Of a DNA stretch of 41,459 nucleotides, positions 1-7,593 are shown piece after piece. The stretch's first letter is position 1. The number at the start of each line of letters is the position of its first letter. The position numbers were made by a program, and so were the translations under genes. The notes beneath the pieces are model-generated. The model saw only the letters and a program-made list of their open reading frames with translations, made no database searches and was not told where the DNA came from. This stretch comes from Edaphobacter aggregans DSM 19364 (GTDB lineage: Bacteria > Acidobacteriota > Terriglobia > Terriglobales > Acidobacteriaceae), in the NCBI RefSeq assembly GCF_000745965.1, contig NZ_JQKI01000054.1, forward strand, positions 1 to 41,459, written 5' to 3'.

Positions 1-1179
1 GACAATTGGGTATCCAGGGGCGACAAATGGCAGTATCAGTCTTTGGTGCTATTCATACCTCGCGGTTCGACTGCGGAGCATCCCGCTCTGGCAGGGTTTG
101 TCTACGATACCGACTATCTGAAGGACAAGTTTTTTCCGCAAGCGCTGAACGAAGTGCTGCCAAATCAGAACAAAAACGATACATCCCAGCCTCAACAAGC
201 GATCATGGTACGGACTGCAAAGGACCACGCTCCTTTGGCTACTTCCCTCTGTTGGGATGGAGGTTCGCCTGAAGTAGAGCGTAATTTTGATGGTGTCTTC
301 CCCGGACTGATTTTGGGAATTAAGCTGCGCGGGACTACGATTGCGAACATCAGCAACCACTTTGTGCAGACCGCCTTCCTTATCCTCGCAGCGCTTTCGC
401 TGCTGATGGGTGGAGGGATGCTACTCACCTATCGAAACGTCGCGCGCGAACTTGCACTGGCGAAATTGAAATCCGATTTTGTCTCTAACGTCTCGCACGA
501 GCTGCGAACGCCTCTATCACTCATCCGCCTCTACGCAGAGACGCTGGAACTCGGACGACTCTCCAATCCGGGAAAACGGCAGGAATATTACGAGATCATT
601 CGCAAGGAGAGTGAGCGGTTGACTGCGCTGATCAACAATATTCTGGACTTCTCTCGTATCGAGTCGGGCAAGAAGGAATACAGTTTCCGCGAAACGGATG
701 TGGCTGATCTGGTGCGGAGCACGCTGGAATCTTATCGTTTTGAAATCGAGCAGAACGGGTTCCAGTTCGAACAGAAGATCGACAACGATCTGCCACAAGT
801 GTGGGTCGACCGCGAAGCGATTGCGCGTTCGCTGCTGAATCTGGTGAACAACGCGGTGAAGTACTCGGCGACAGAGAAATACCTTGGGGTAAACCTTTAC
901 CGGCACAATGGCGGCGTAAACCTTGAGGTCGTCGATCACGGAATCGGCATTCCCGCGAAGGAACAGCCCAAAATCTTCGAGAAGTTCTACCGAGTGGGCG
1001 ATCCACTGGTGCATAACACCAAAGGGAGCGGACTGGGACTATCTCTGGTGCGACACATCGTGCAGGCTCATGGAGGGGAAGTTACAGTTGAGAGCGAGCC
1101 CGGCCAAGGCAGCAAGTTCATCATTACTTTGCCGGTACAGGCTGCAGAGGTCCACCAAGCGAAAGGAATGTCGGCATGA
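1..1179 (+). CDS. Sensor histidine kinase, 5'-truncated by window edge
   Basis: Membrane histidine kinase that autophosphorylates and passes phosphate to the regulator encoded next. The frame is open from base 1, so the N-terminal sensor region lies outside the window; the TTG at 43 is not the real start. One membrane segment is visible (codons about 121-140, TAFLILAALSLLMGGG) with no obvious HAMP domain. It is followed by the DHp H-box SHELRTPL (phosphorylated His at codon 166) and a full HATPase domain with N-box (LLNLVNNAVKYS), G1 box (DHGIGIP), F-box (IFEKFYR) and G2 box (GSGLGLSLV). The stop overlaps the start of the response regulator by ATGA, indicating translational coupling. The input signal cannot be told from what is present. 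Confidence 0.93.
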   Translation, partial: DNWVSRGDKWQYQSLVLFIPRGSTAEHPALAGFVYDTDYLKDKFFPQALNEVLPNQNKNDTSQPQQAIMVRTAKDHAPLATSLCWDGGSPEVERNFDGVFPGLILGIKLRGTTIANISNHFVQTAFLILAALSLLMGGGMLLTYRNVARELALAKLKSDFVSNVSHELRTPLSLIRLYAETLELGRLSNPGKRQEYYEIIRKESERLTALINNILDFSRIESGKKEYSFRETDVADLVRSTLESYRFEIEQNGFQFEQKIDNDLPQVWVDREAIARSLLNLVNNAVKYSATEKYLGVNLYRHNGGVNLEVVDHGIGIPAKEQPKIFEKFYRVGDPLVHNTKGSGLGLSLVRHIVQAHGGEVTVESEPGQGSKFIITLPVQAAEVHQAKGMSA

Positions 1180-1898
1180 GACAGCAAGAGAAGGCGAAGG
1201 TACCAGAAGCACCGAGGCCAGCGAAGATTCTTGTCGTGGAGGACGAGCCCAATATGGTGGCTGGACTTCGAGACAACTTCGAGTTTGAAGGCTACGAAGT
1301 GATTACAGCGGGCGATGGGATCGAAGGCCTTCGGCGAGCACTGGAAGAGTCTCCCGATCTTGTGATCCTGGATGTCATGATGCCCCGGATGAGCGGACTG
1401 GAAGTATGCAAGCAGTTACGTGCTCAACGCGGTTCCATCCCGATCATCATGTTAACTGCGCGCGGCCAGGAACTAGACAAAGTAGTGGGCCTCGAACTTG
1501 GAGCGGACGACTATGTGACCAAGCCCTTCTCCATCCGCGAGTTGCTTGCGCGAGTGAAGGCTGTGCTGCGACGCACCGCGGTCGTTCCCAAAGATCAGGA
1601 TCAACACTCCTTCGGTAATGTGGAAGTCGATCTGCGTCATCATCGAGTTCTCAGGTCGGGTAAAGCTCTCGAGGTCTCCTCCAAAGAATTCGAGCTGTTG
1701 AAGTATTTCATCTGTCATTCTGGCGAGACGCTGAGTCGCGATCGTCTTCTGGAAGAGGTTTGGGGATACGAGAATTACCCATCGACCCGGACGGTGGATA
1801 CGCATCTGGTACGTCTGCGCCAGAAGCTTGAGCCCGATCCCGAACAACCACAGTACTTTCTTACAGTGCATGGAACCGGTTATCGGTTCGTCGGCTAA
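1176..1898 (+). CDS. OmpR/PhoB-family response regulator
   Basis: DNA-binding response regulator, 240 aa, cognate partner of the kinase whose stop codon it overlaps by 4 nt. The receiver domain (about residues 17-130) shows the acidic pair in VVEDEPN, the phosphoacceptor Asp66 in VILDVMMP, the switch Thr in MLTARG and the conserved Lys in DYVTKPF. The C-terminal winged-helix domain (about 145-239) has the typical patterns EFELLKYF, SRDRLLEEVWG and RTVDTHLVRLRQKLE, ending GTGYRFVG. Full length for the family. The target promoters are unknown. Confidence 0.96.
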   Translation: MRQQEKAKVPEAPRPAKILVVEDEPNMVAGLRDNFEFEGYEVITAGDGIEGLRRALEESPDLVILDVMMPRMSGLEVCKQLRAQRGSIPIIMLTARGQELDKVVGLELGADDYVTKPFSIRELLARVKAVLRRTAVVPKDQDQHSFGNVEVDLRHHRVLRSGKALEVSSKEFELLKYFICHSGETLSRDRLLEEVWGYENYPSTRTVDTHLVRLRQKLEPDPEQPQYFLTVHGTGYRFVG

Positions 1899-1929
1899 AA
1901 CATCAATCAAAATCTAGAAGGGTTGAATT

Positions 1930-2850
1930 ATGAGCGACAGTAGAGTATTACCGAGAAGTGAAGGCAAGTTTCGGACTAACGGCGGGAGACAAAATTACTG
2001 CATGCCCCAATCCTCGATCGTGGCGTCGATGCCGCCACCGCCATCGAGTGTGCCACCGCGGGGCGAGGTCGAGTCCCTTCTGCGAGAGAGACTTGATCTC
2101 CATTCAGAACTGTTTGAGGCCGCACAGATCCAGCGCAAACTAAGCGGCCCGCGTGAATTTCGCCACGGCAGTTTACAGTTCGCAAGCGAGGTGTTCGCGG
2201 CTCGCTTTATCTCAGGGGATTTCACGACGTTTTTGAAAAGCGGTTCTCAGGTTCTTATGGCGCATGGAGACATTGCCGGTAAAGGTGTTGCGGCTGGGAT
2301 GTGGTTCACTAATCTGGCAGGACTTTTGCAATGTTACGGCGATCCTTATTCTGACCCTGCAACGATCGCGTCGGAAATCAACCGCCACCTCTGCTATCTG
2401 CGGCCGGTTGCGCCATTCGCAACGGCTTTTCTCGCGCGGATTGACTGCCACCTTGGAGGACTGACCTACTGCAATGCCGGCCATTTCCCGCCAATAGTGC
2501 TTCGCGCGGATGGCCGGACTGATCTGCTTGAGAGGGGCGGCCCTCTGTTAGGTGCTATCGAAGGCGCGAAATTTGAGTTGGGCGAACTGATTCTCGAACC
2601 TGGAGACAAGCTGGTCGCATACTCCGATGGTGTACTTGAATGCCGCAACCCTTCAGAGGAAGAGTTCGGGTTGGATCGGATACTATTGGCATTACGACAC
2701 GCCAAATCGCCATCCGCTCCAGCCACGCTCATGATGCTCCTCGCCACTTTACAAGACTTCGCGAACGGTAGTCCGCTTTGCGACGACGTCAGTTTGACAG
2801 TGATTCAACGCGACGCTAAACACCAACAACCAACAGCACTTGGTGGATAG
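1930..2850 (+). CDS. SpoIIE/RsbU-type PP2C serine phosphatase
   Basis: Predicted metal-dependent Ser/Thr phosphatase of the PPM/SpoIIE class, 306 aa, of the kind that acts on anti-sigma-antagonist or partner-switch proteins. A helical linker (about residues 50-75, LLRERLDLHSELFEAAQIQ) precedes the catalytic domain. The metal-binding aspartates are visible in FISGDF, GDIAGKGVAAG and DDVSLTV, together with YCNAGHFPP and the YSDGVLE motif. No receiver or GAF domain is fused, so control must come from a partner. It starts 31 nt after the response regulator stop and may be co-transcribed. A later in-frame ATG at 2002 is possible; the first ATG is preceded by a weak purine stretch (agaagg). Confidence 0.9.
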   Translation: MSDSRVLPRSEGKFRTNGGRQNYCMPQSSIVASMPPPPSSVPPRGEVESLLRERLDLHSELFEAAQIQRKLSGPREFRHGSLQFASEVFAARFISGDFTTFLKSGSQVLMAHGDIAGKGVAAGMWFTNLAGLLQCYGDPYSDPATIASEINRHLCYLRPVAPFATAFLARIDCHLGGLTYCNAGHFPPIVLRADGRTDLLERGGPLLGAIEGAKFELGELILEPGDKLVAYSDGVLECRNPSEEEFGLDRILLALRHAKSPSAPATLMMLLATLQDFANGSPLCDDVSLTVIQRDAKHQQPTALGG

Positions 2851-2885
2851 TGAGCAAGGCGAGCTCCACGCAACGGGCGTATCCC

Positions 2886-3360
2886 AGGTTGAGATCCCGG
2901 TCATTCCATAAAACCCTCTGGTTTTCCCTGCACAAGGGCCTTTCGCCGCAACACACACTGCGCCTCCTGCTCCTCATCTTTCATGCGGAAGGGTTCCGAC
3001 AACCCCAGCCTTCGAATGAGCCATGGCGGCGTCAGCCCATGGACCACCAGCGTCGCCACGATCAAGCTAAAGGCCAGACAGATGATCATGCTCCCTCCTC
3101 TGCGGAAACATCCTCCCATCCGGCAGCGCGTACGGCAACGAGACTGCCGCTGCGACCGAAAGCACCCCGCTCATTCCACTCCAGCCAATCACAAACAACC
3201 TTCGTGGTTCCGGCTCCTCGACCTCGACCTCAACCTCAACCTTTTGCACCACCGCTGCACCGCGTAGGCGATATAGGTTTCTCCGTATACCCATACCATT
3301 CGCACCGCGATCATCACAACGCTGAAGCCAGCCCCATACTCCACCAGCACGACGCGGCAT
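2886..3360 (-). pseudogene. Na+/H+ antiporter (CPA1-type) C-terminal remnant
   Basis: No intact gene runs here, but the minus strand carries pieces of a CPA1 cation/proton antiporter split across three frames. Seen in order: a helix with VRMVWVYGETYIAYAVQRW (about 3310-3255), then VIGWSGMSGVLSVAAAVSLP (about 3205-3140, the characteristic GMRG-type helix), then after another frame change SLIVATLVVHGLTPPWLIRR (about 3085-3025) and a charged tail ending near 2901. At least two indels separate the pieces and the N-terminal membrane domain is missing. It ends close to the adjoining IS91-like unit, which may have removed the 5' part. Plus-strand frames here are antisense shadows. Confidence 0.72.
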
Positions 3361-3543
3361 CATGAGACGCGAACATGTGCGTCCTGCGGAAGTCGCGGCC
3401 TTCGCATTAGCAAAAAATGCCATGAATTCTTCCTTACCGTAGGTCGTGTCCGCAATGGGCGAGCTTATGATAACGGGCTCTCTGGAAGTCAACTGACGAG
3501 AAGCCGACTTCGTGGGTACCGATCGCGGGCCAATGAGCACATT

Positions 3544-3571
3544 GGCGATTTGCACTTAGCCGTTAGCGCGG
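3544..3571 (+). repeat. Left inverted-repeat arm of IS91-like unit
   Basis: Left arm of the 28-bp imperfect inverted repeat; its partner is 5932-5959 in opposite orientation. Three mismatches separate the two arms. It lies 56 nt before the recombinase start. Confidence 0.65.
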
Positions 3572-3605
3572 CAGGGGATGCTTCTGTGGCATTTGGATAG
3601 AGTGT

Positions 3606-3627
3606 TGGACACCCAAGGAGGTGTCCA
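3606..3627. promoter_or_regulatory. Palindrome over the recombinase ribosome-binding site
   Basis: TGGACACC (3606-3613) and GGTGTCCA (3620-3627) form a perfect 8-bp dyad with a 6-nt loop. The right arm overlaps the Shine-Dalgarno AAGGAGGT (3615-3622) and the A of the ATG at 3627, so a hairpin would mask the start of the recombinase gene. A role as operator or translation-limiting hairpin is inferred. Confidence 0.5.
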
Positions 3628-4502
3628 TGACTCATCTACGCCGGCGCATGCAGGAAGATCTCCGGCTGCGCAACTTCTCCGAACGCACGATTCGCCACTA
3701 CACCCACACCGTTGCCGAGTTCGCAAAGTACTTCCACAAATCACCCGATCAACTCGGTCCCGAGCATGTTCGGACATTTCTTCTGCATCTTCTCAACGAA
3801 CGCAAGCTTGCGTGGGGAACGATTCAGGGCGCGCGGTCGGCGCTGAAGTTCCTTTATATGCGGACACTGAAGCAGACCTGGTTTGATCAAGAGATCATCA
3901 AGCCCAAGGTCCGGCGCAAGCTGCCCACAGTCTGGAGCCGGGAAGAAGTCCGGGCTTTACTCGATGCGGAGATGAACACCAAGCATCGCGCGCTGCTGGC
4001 CTTGTACTACAGCGCAGGTCTCCGCTGTCAGGAAGCGCTGGATCTGAAGGTGACCGATATCGACAGCAAGCGGATGGTCATCCACATCCGCGAGGGTAAG
4101 GGCAAGTTCCCGCGCCAAGTCATGCTGTCGCCGAAGCTGCTTGAGATCCTGCGCGTGTATTGGCGCTGGCGCAAGCCCAAGGCCTGGCTCTTTCAGGGGA
4201 AACGGCCAGGTGAGCCGCTGAAGGCGAACGCGGTTCGTGTCGTCTGCCAGAAGCTGCGCAAGCAACTGGGCATCAGGAAGCCCCTCAGCCCGCACGTGCT
4301 GCGTCACTCGTTCGCCTCACACTTGCTCGACACTGGCACCGATCTGCGCAGTATCCAGTTGCTGCTCGGCCATCGTGATCTTGAGACCACGTCCCGATAC
4401 TTGCACGTGTCCGAAGCTTGGCTCCACGCTACGCCGAGTCCGCTCGACGATCTGCCCATCCAGATATCCAGAACTGCTCACGGAGGGAACAGAACTGCAT
4501 GA
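3627..4502 (+). CDS. Tyrosine recombinase/integrase of the IS91-like unit
   Basis: Site-specific DNA recombinase of the phage-integrase family, 291 aa from ATG 3627. This start is chosen because AAGGAGGT sits 4 nt upstream; the GTG at 3621 lies inside that ribosome-binding site. The N-terminal SAM-like domain spans about residues 1-85. The catalytic domain shows the first Arg in YYSAGLRCQEALDL, a beta-strand Lys in REGKGKFPRQV, HVLRHSFASHLL (His and second Arg), LLGHRDLETTSRY with the second His, and the nucleophile Tyr in TSRYLHVS. All catalytic residues are present. The stop overlaps the transposase start by ATGA, so the two are translationally coupled. Such recombinase plus IS91 transposase pairs are known; the recombinase's role in movement is not clear. 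Confidence 0.92.
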   Translation: MTHLRRRMQEDLRLRNFSERTIRHYTHTVAEFAKYFHKSPDQLGPEHVRTFLLHLLNERKLAWGTIQGARSALKFLYMRTLKQTWFDQEIIKPKVRRKLPTVWSREEVRALLDAEMNTKHRALLALYYSAGLRCQEALDLKVTDIDSKRMVIHIREGKGKFPRQVMLSPKLLEILRVYWRWRKPKAWLFQGKRPGEPLKANAVRVVCQKLRKQLGIRKPLSPHVLRHSFASHLLDTGTDLRSIQLLLGHRDLETTSRYLHVSEAWLHATPSPLDDLPIQISRTAHGGNRTA

Positions 4503-5696
4503 CAGGACATCGGCTCGAAGTGGCCGATGTCTTCCGTGCTCATCAAGAGCAGTTCCTTCAACGCTGGGGCCACGCACTGTCGGACCAGCAGGGGAAGGTG
4601 CTGCGCGATATCGGCCTGTGCCGCACGGCCGCACTGGGCACTCATCTGGAACGATGTGATCGCTGCAGTTATGAGACCGTCGCTTACGACTCGTGCCGCA
4701 ACCGGCACTGTCCCAAGTGTCAGTCTTCAGCACGCGACCGCTGGCTCATCAAGCAGGCCGCAAGCCTGCTACCGGTGCCCTACGCCCATGTGGTCTTCAC
4801 CATACCTGAGCAACTGGCACCGCTCGCACTCAGGAACCAGCGTCTGTTTTATAGCCCGTTGTTTCGGGCAGCTTCGGAGACGTTGCTGGAGATAGCGGCC
4901 GATCCACGCCGTCTCGGCGCACGCATTGGTGTACTCGCAGTGCTGCACACCTGGTCGCAGAATCTACAGCATCATCCTCATCAACACTGTCTCGTTCCCG
5001 CCGGCGGTCTGGCCCTCGATCACTCCCGCTGGGTCGCAACCAGACGCCGCGGATTCTTCATCCCCGTGCGCGTGCTCAGCCGCATGTTCCGCGGCAAGCT
5101 GCTCGCCTTCCTCAAGCAGAGCTACCGGCGCAACGAACTATGCTTCGTCGGCAAGCTGGCTGAGCTATCAACACCACGCGCATTTCACACTCTGCTTGGT
5201 ACCTTGCGCCGAACAGAGTGGGTGGTCTACTCCAAACCCCCATTCGGCACCTGAACAGGTGCTGAAGTATCTGGCCCGCTACACGCATAGGGTCGCCATC
5301 TCTAACGGAAGACTGCTCAGCCTCGACAACGGTCAGGTGCGTTTCCGATGGCGCGACTCCCGGCACGACAACCGCAGCAGCGTCATGAGGCTCGATGCGG
5401 TCGAGTTCATCCGCCGCTTCCTGCTCCATGTTCTGCCTGCCGGCTTCGTCAAGATCCGCCACTTCGGACTGCTTGCCAACCGCAACCGCCGCCAGGCGCT
5501 GGCCCTCTGCAGGCTTCATCTCTGCGCTCCAGTGGCGGATCCAAGCTTGCTGCTGACAGAACAACAGAAATCTGCGCTCAGCCGGTGCTGCCCCCAGTGC
5601 AAATGCGGCACCCTGCGTGTCATCGCATGTTGTTCCGCCGTTGAGACGCCCAGGCCAAGCCTAGCGCTTCACTGCGCAGCCTTCGACTCTTCCTGA
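4499..5696 (+). pseudogene. IS91-family HUH transposase, frameshifted
   Basis: Rolling-circle transposase of the IS91 family. The 5' part (4499-5254) contains the N-terminal zinc-binding region with CDRC and CRNRHCPKCQ, and the HUH metal site HPHQHCLVPAGG. At about 5246-5254 the frame breaks right after SKPPFG. The next frame continues with APEQVLKYLARYTHRVAISN, which carries the tyrosine region, and RFRWRDSRHD, ending at 5696 with a C-terminal Cys cluster (CCPQCKCGTL). Restoring two bases (ggca to ggcgca) would rejoin the frames. Either a true 2-nt deletion or a sequence error; as read, the transposase loses its catalytic tyrosine region and would be inactive. Confidence 0.88.
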
Positions 5697-5931
5697 GCAA
5701 ACCATGCGGTCCTGTCTTCCAACCCGATGCCTCGCTTCGACGGCTTCTAACCCCGCCCTCGCTCCCCTATGCCGCGAATCGGATAAGCGCAGTTCACGAC
5801 TGTCATCCAACCGCCCGATCAGGTGTACAGCGGCAGCGACAACGCGGTCAGCCATGGCTAACGGCACATCATCTCGTGCCCGGTTGGCTGTCTCAGCTCC
5901 CCGCAGGCGGCATCCAATCCCCATACTTCCA

Positions 5932-5959
5932 CCGCGCTAGCGGCTTAGCGCAAATCGCC
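5932..5959 (-). repeat. Right inverted-repeat arm of IS91-like unit
   Basis: Reverse complement matches 3544-3571 at 25 of 28 positions. Its outer part (caaatcgcc, 5951-5959) is at the same time the first arm of the palindrome array to the right. Confidence 0.65.
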
Positions 5960-6049
5960 GTATCCACACTGCTCCGCAACAGCAGCATCGGCAACCGGAA
6001 ATTCCTGCACGCGGAGCACTGTCAATACGGCACTAGAGATTTGTACTAA
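5945..6049. repeat. Palindromic repeat unit A (about 105 bp)
   Basis: Imperfect hairpin: it opens with TTAGcgCAAATCgCCGTAT and closes with ATACGG..AGATTTGtaCTAA, with an inner stem TGCTCCGC/GCGGAGCA. No coding content recognised. Its left edge merges with the right arm of the IS91-like unit. Confidence 0.7.
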
Positions 6050-6218
6050 ACCCGCTCCGCGGGTAGGTAGAAGCGTGGTAGATTTTTTGGCAGGACAAAT
6101 TGCATGTTGCCCACGGCAGTCACAACGCTTCCGCTCAAGTCCGCACAAAATAGCTGCGATGGATTGAATCCCTTCAAGGCAATTGTCCTGCCAAAACCTC
6201 ACCGGGTTTAGTACAAAT
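6039..6218. repeat. Central inverted repeat linking units A and B
   Basis: A perfect 15-nt inverted repeat, ATTTGTACTAAACCC (6039-6053) and GGGTTTAGTACAAAT (6204-6218), encloses a second near-perfect pair around TTTTGGCAGGACAA (6085-6103 and 6179-6196). The 75-nt core holds no recognised gene. The structure resembles a small non-autonomous element. Confidence 0.7.
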
Positions 6219-6310
6219 CGCCGTATCCACAATGCTCGCTCCAAAATCTTCGGCAGGCCAAACTCTGCCTGCCGAGCACTGTCGATACGGCGCTATGGAT
6301 TTTGTGCCAA
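6208..6310. repeat. Palindromic repeat unit B (about 103 bp)
   Basis: Second copy of the unit-A design: TTAGtaCAAATCGCCGTATCC at the left, ATACGGC..GGATTTTGT at the right, and a different inner stem (TCGGCAGG/CCTGCCGA). Shares 18 nt exactly (caaatcgccgtatccaca) with unit A. Confidence 0.7.
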
Positions 6311-6376
6311 CTGACAGTACCGCTCCACTTTCGGTTAGTCGACCACCCGCCCGGAACCGGAGGAAACAGTATTCGG

Positions 6377-7513
6377 CTAAATATGGTCTTTACCGTCAAA
6401 AGTGATAGTCAATGGTGTCATCGCCCTCGGCTCATAGCAAAGGCCGAGGGCGAGAAGGACGGCGGCGATTGTGGGGACGAGCAGTGCTTCTTTGAGTGAG
6501 TCTGTCGCGTACGAGACGCGGCCTACAAGCCATGGTACGGCGGCGCTTCCGATGCCGGCGGAGAAGAAGATCAGATTCTTCAGGCGCACGTGGATAGAGC
6601 GGGCGAGAACGGCGGGGTAGAGCGGGGCGACTCCGAAGGCGGCAACGAAGGAGGAGATGCAAATGAGCAAAGGGCTAGAGGAGAGGATGAGGGCGAGGCT
6701 GGCGAGGATGCAGGCGATGGCAGAGGCCGTGCCATAGATGTTCCAGGGAAGGTTGCGGAAGACGGATGCGGCCGAGAGTCTTCCTGAGAGAACGCCGCAC
6801 CAGAAGAGGGATGCTGCGGCGGCAATAGAGCCGGTGTGGGACAGGCTGCGGGCGGAGTAGCTGGGGAGCCAGTTGGCAAGTGCAGTCTCGACACCGACGC
6901 AGAGGAGCGCGATGGAGCAATATAGCAGGAGCCTGTACCACGGCAAAGGGTGTTCGACGGTCTTCTGCGCGATGGAGGCGCGAGAGGCTCCGCGCATGTT
7001 GAGGGAAAAAAGCAGAAGGAGGAAGCCGAGTGTGATGGCGAGGAAGATGCATGCGGTCTCCGGATGGAAGCTCCGTACGATGGCTGCGACGCACCAGGGA
7101 GCTGCGGCGGCACCGAGAGGCCAGAAGACATTGAGCATCTGGAGGCGGCTTGCGCGCTTTTCCGGTGTGGCTTCGCGTCCGGCGAGGATGTTGACGGCCG
7201 TCATGGTGATACCGAGACCGAGGCCGTAGAAGAACTGTGTTACGGGGTTGAGTCCCCATCGATAAGGAACGGCGGCGGCACAGGAGAGGGTGAGCAGAAG
7301 ACCGAAGCCAACGGAACGCGAGGGACGGCGGCCGACGAATAAGGCCCCGATGAGTTGGCCAATGAACTGGGAGGCGAGCAGCCATCCCGTATGTAGGTCT
7401 TCCTGTGAAGAAACGGCGTGAATATAGGGCAGAAGGACGCCGAGCAGGACGGTAGCGATTCCGGTGAAGAAGAAGATGGTGTACAGCAGGACGGGAGATA
7501 GGATACGTTGCAT
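6377..7513 (-). CDS. MFS sugar transporter (fucose-permease-like)
   Basis: Inner-membrane major facilitator carrier, about 378 aa from the ATG at 7513 (MQRILSPVLLYTIFFFTG), chosen because the first helix follows at once; an upstream in-frame extension to 7594 lacks membrane character. About 12 hydrophobic helices are visible, with the inter-helix basic motif FVGRRPSRSVGF after helix 2 and the charged central loop MRGASRASIAQKTVEHPLPW. It is the last gene of the minus-strand glycan operon, 80 nt after the GH3 gene, so it probably imports the mono- or disaccharides released by GH39/GH3. The exact sugar cannot be read from sequence. Confidence 0.85.
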   Translation of the reverse strand: MQRILSPVLLYTIFFFTGIATVLLGVLLPYIHAVSSQEDLHTGWLLASQFIGQLIGALFVGRRPSRSVGFGLLLTLSCAAAVPYRWGLNPVTQFFYGLGLGITMTAVNILAGREATPEKRASRLQMLNVFWPLGAAAAPWCVAAIVRSFHPETACIFLAITLGFLLLLFSLNMRGASRASIAQKTVEHPLPWYRLLLYCSIALLCVGVETALANWLPSYSARSLSHTGSIAAAASLFWCGVLSGRLSAASVFRNLPWNIYGTASAIACILASLALILSSSPLLICISSFVAAFGVAPLYPAVLARSIHVRLKNLIFFSAGIGSAAVPWLVGRVSYATDSLKEALLVPTIAAVLLALGLCYEPRAMTPLTITFDGKDHI

Positions 7514-7593
7514 CGCATCCAAGTATGCCTTGACGCCTGTGATGAACACTACTCCGAGTTCATCACGGGCGCACAATATTTTCCCCCTGTGCA

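Larger units (their letters stand above)
3544..5959 (+). mobile_element. IS91-like element with tyrosine recombinase and inverted ends
   Basis: A 2.4-kb unit holding a tyrosine recombinase gene and an overlapping HUH (IS91-family) transposase gene. Its edges are proposed from a 28-bp imperfect inverted repeat (25 of 28 matching): left arm 3544-3571 and right arm 5932-5959, both reading inward GGCGATTTGC..CT.AGCCG. Classical IS91 elements lack terminal inverted repeats, so the true ends could lie slightly inside. The 240 nt after the transposase (5697-5931) has no gene and is probably the non-coding tail. The outer 9 nt of each arm also occur in the neighbouring palindrome array, so the arms may partly belong to a host repeat. 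No target duplication was seen. Confidence 0.7.

Noticed and set aside
2850..3365. 171-aa plus-strand frame after the SpoIIE-type phosphatase
   Set aside because: Antisense to the antiporter remnant, low-complexity Pro/Arg/His-rich translation, no family pattern.
3621..3626. GTG start for the tyrosine recombinase
   Set aside because: The GTG is part of the Shine-Dalgarno sequence AAGGAGGT; ATG 3627 is better placed.
5945..6310. Integron attC sites or a CRISPR array
   Set aside because: The units are palindromic but lack evenly sized unique spacers, and no integron integrase or cas gene is nearby.
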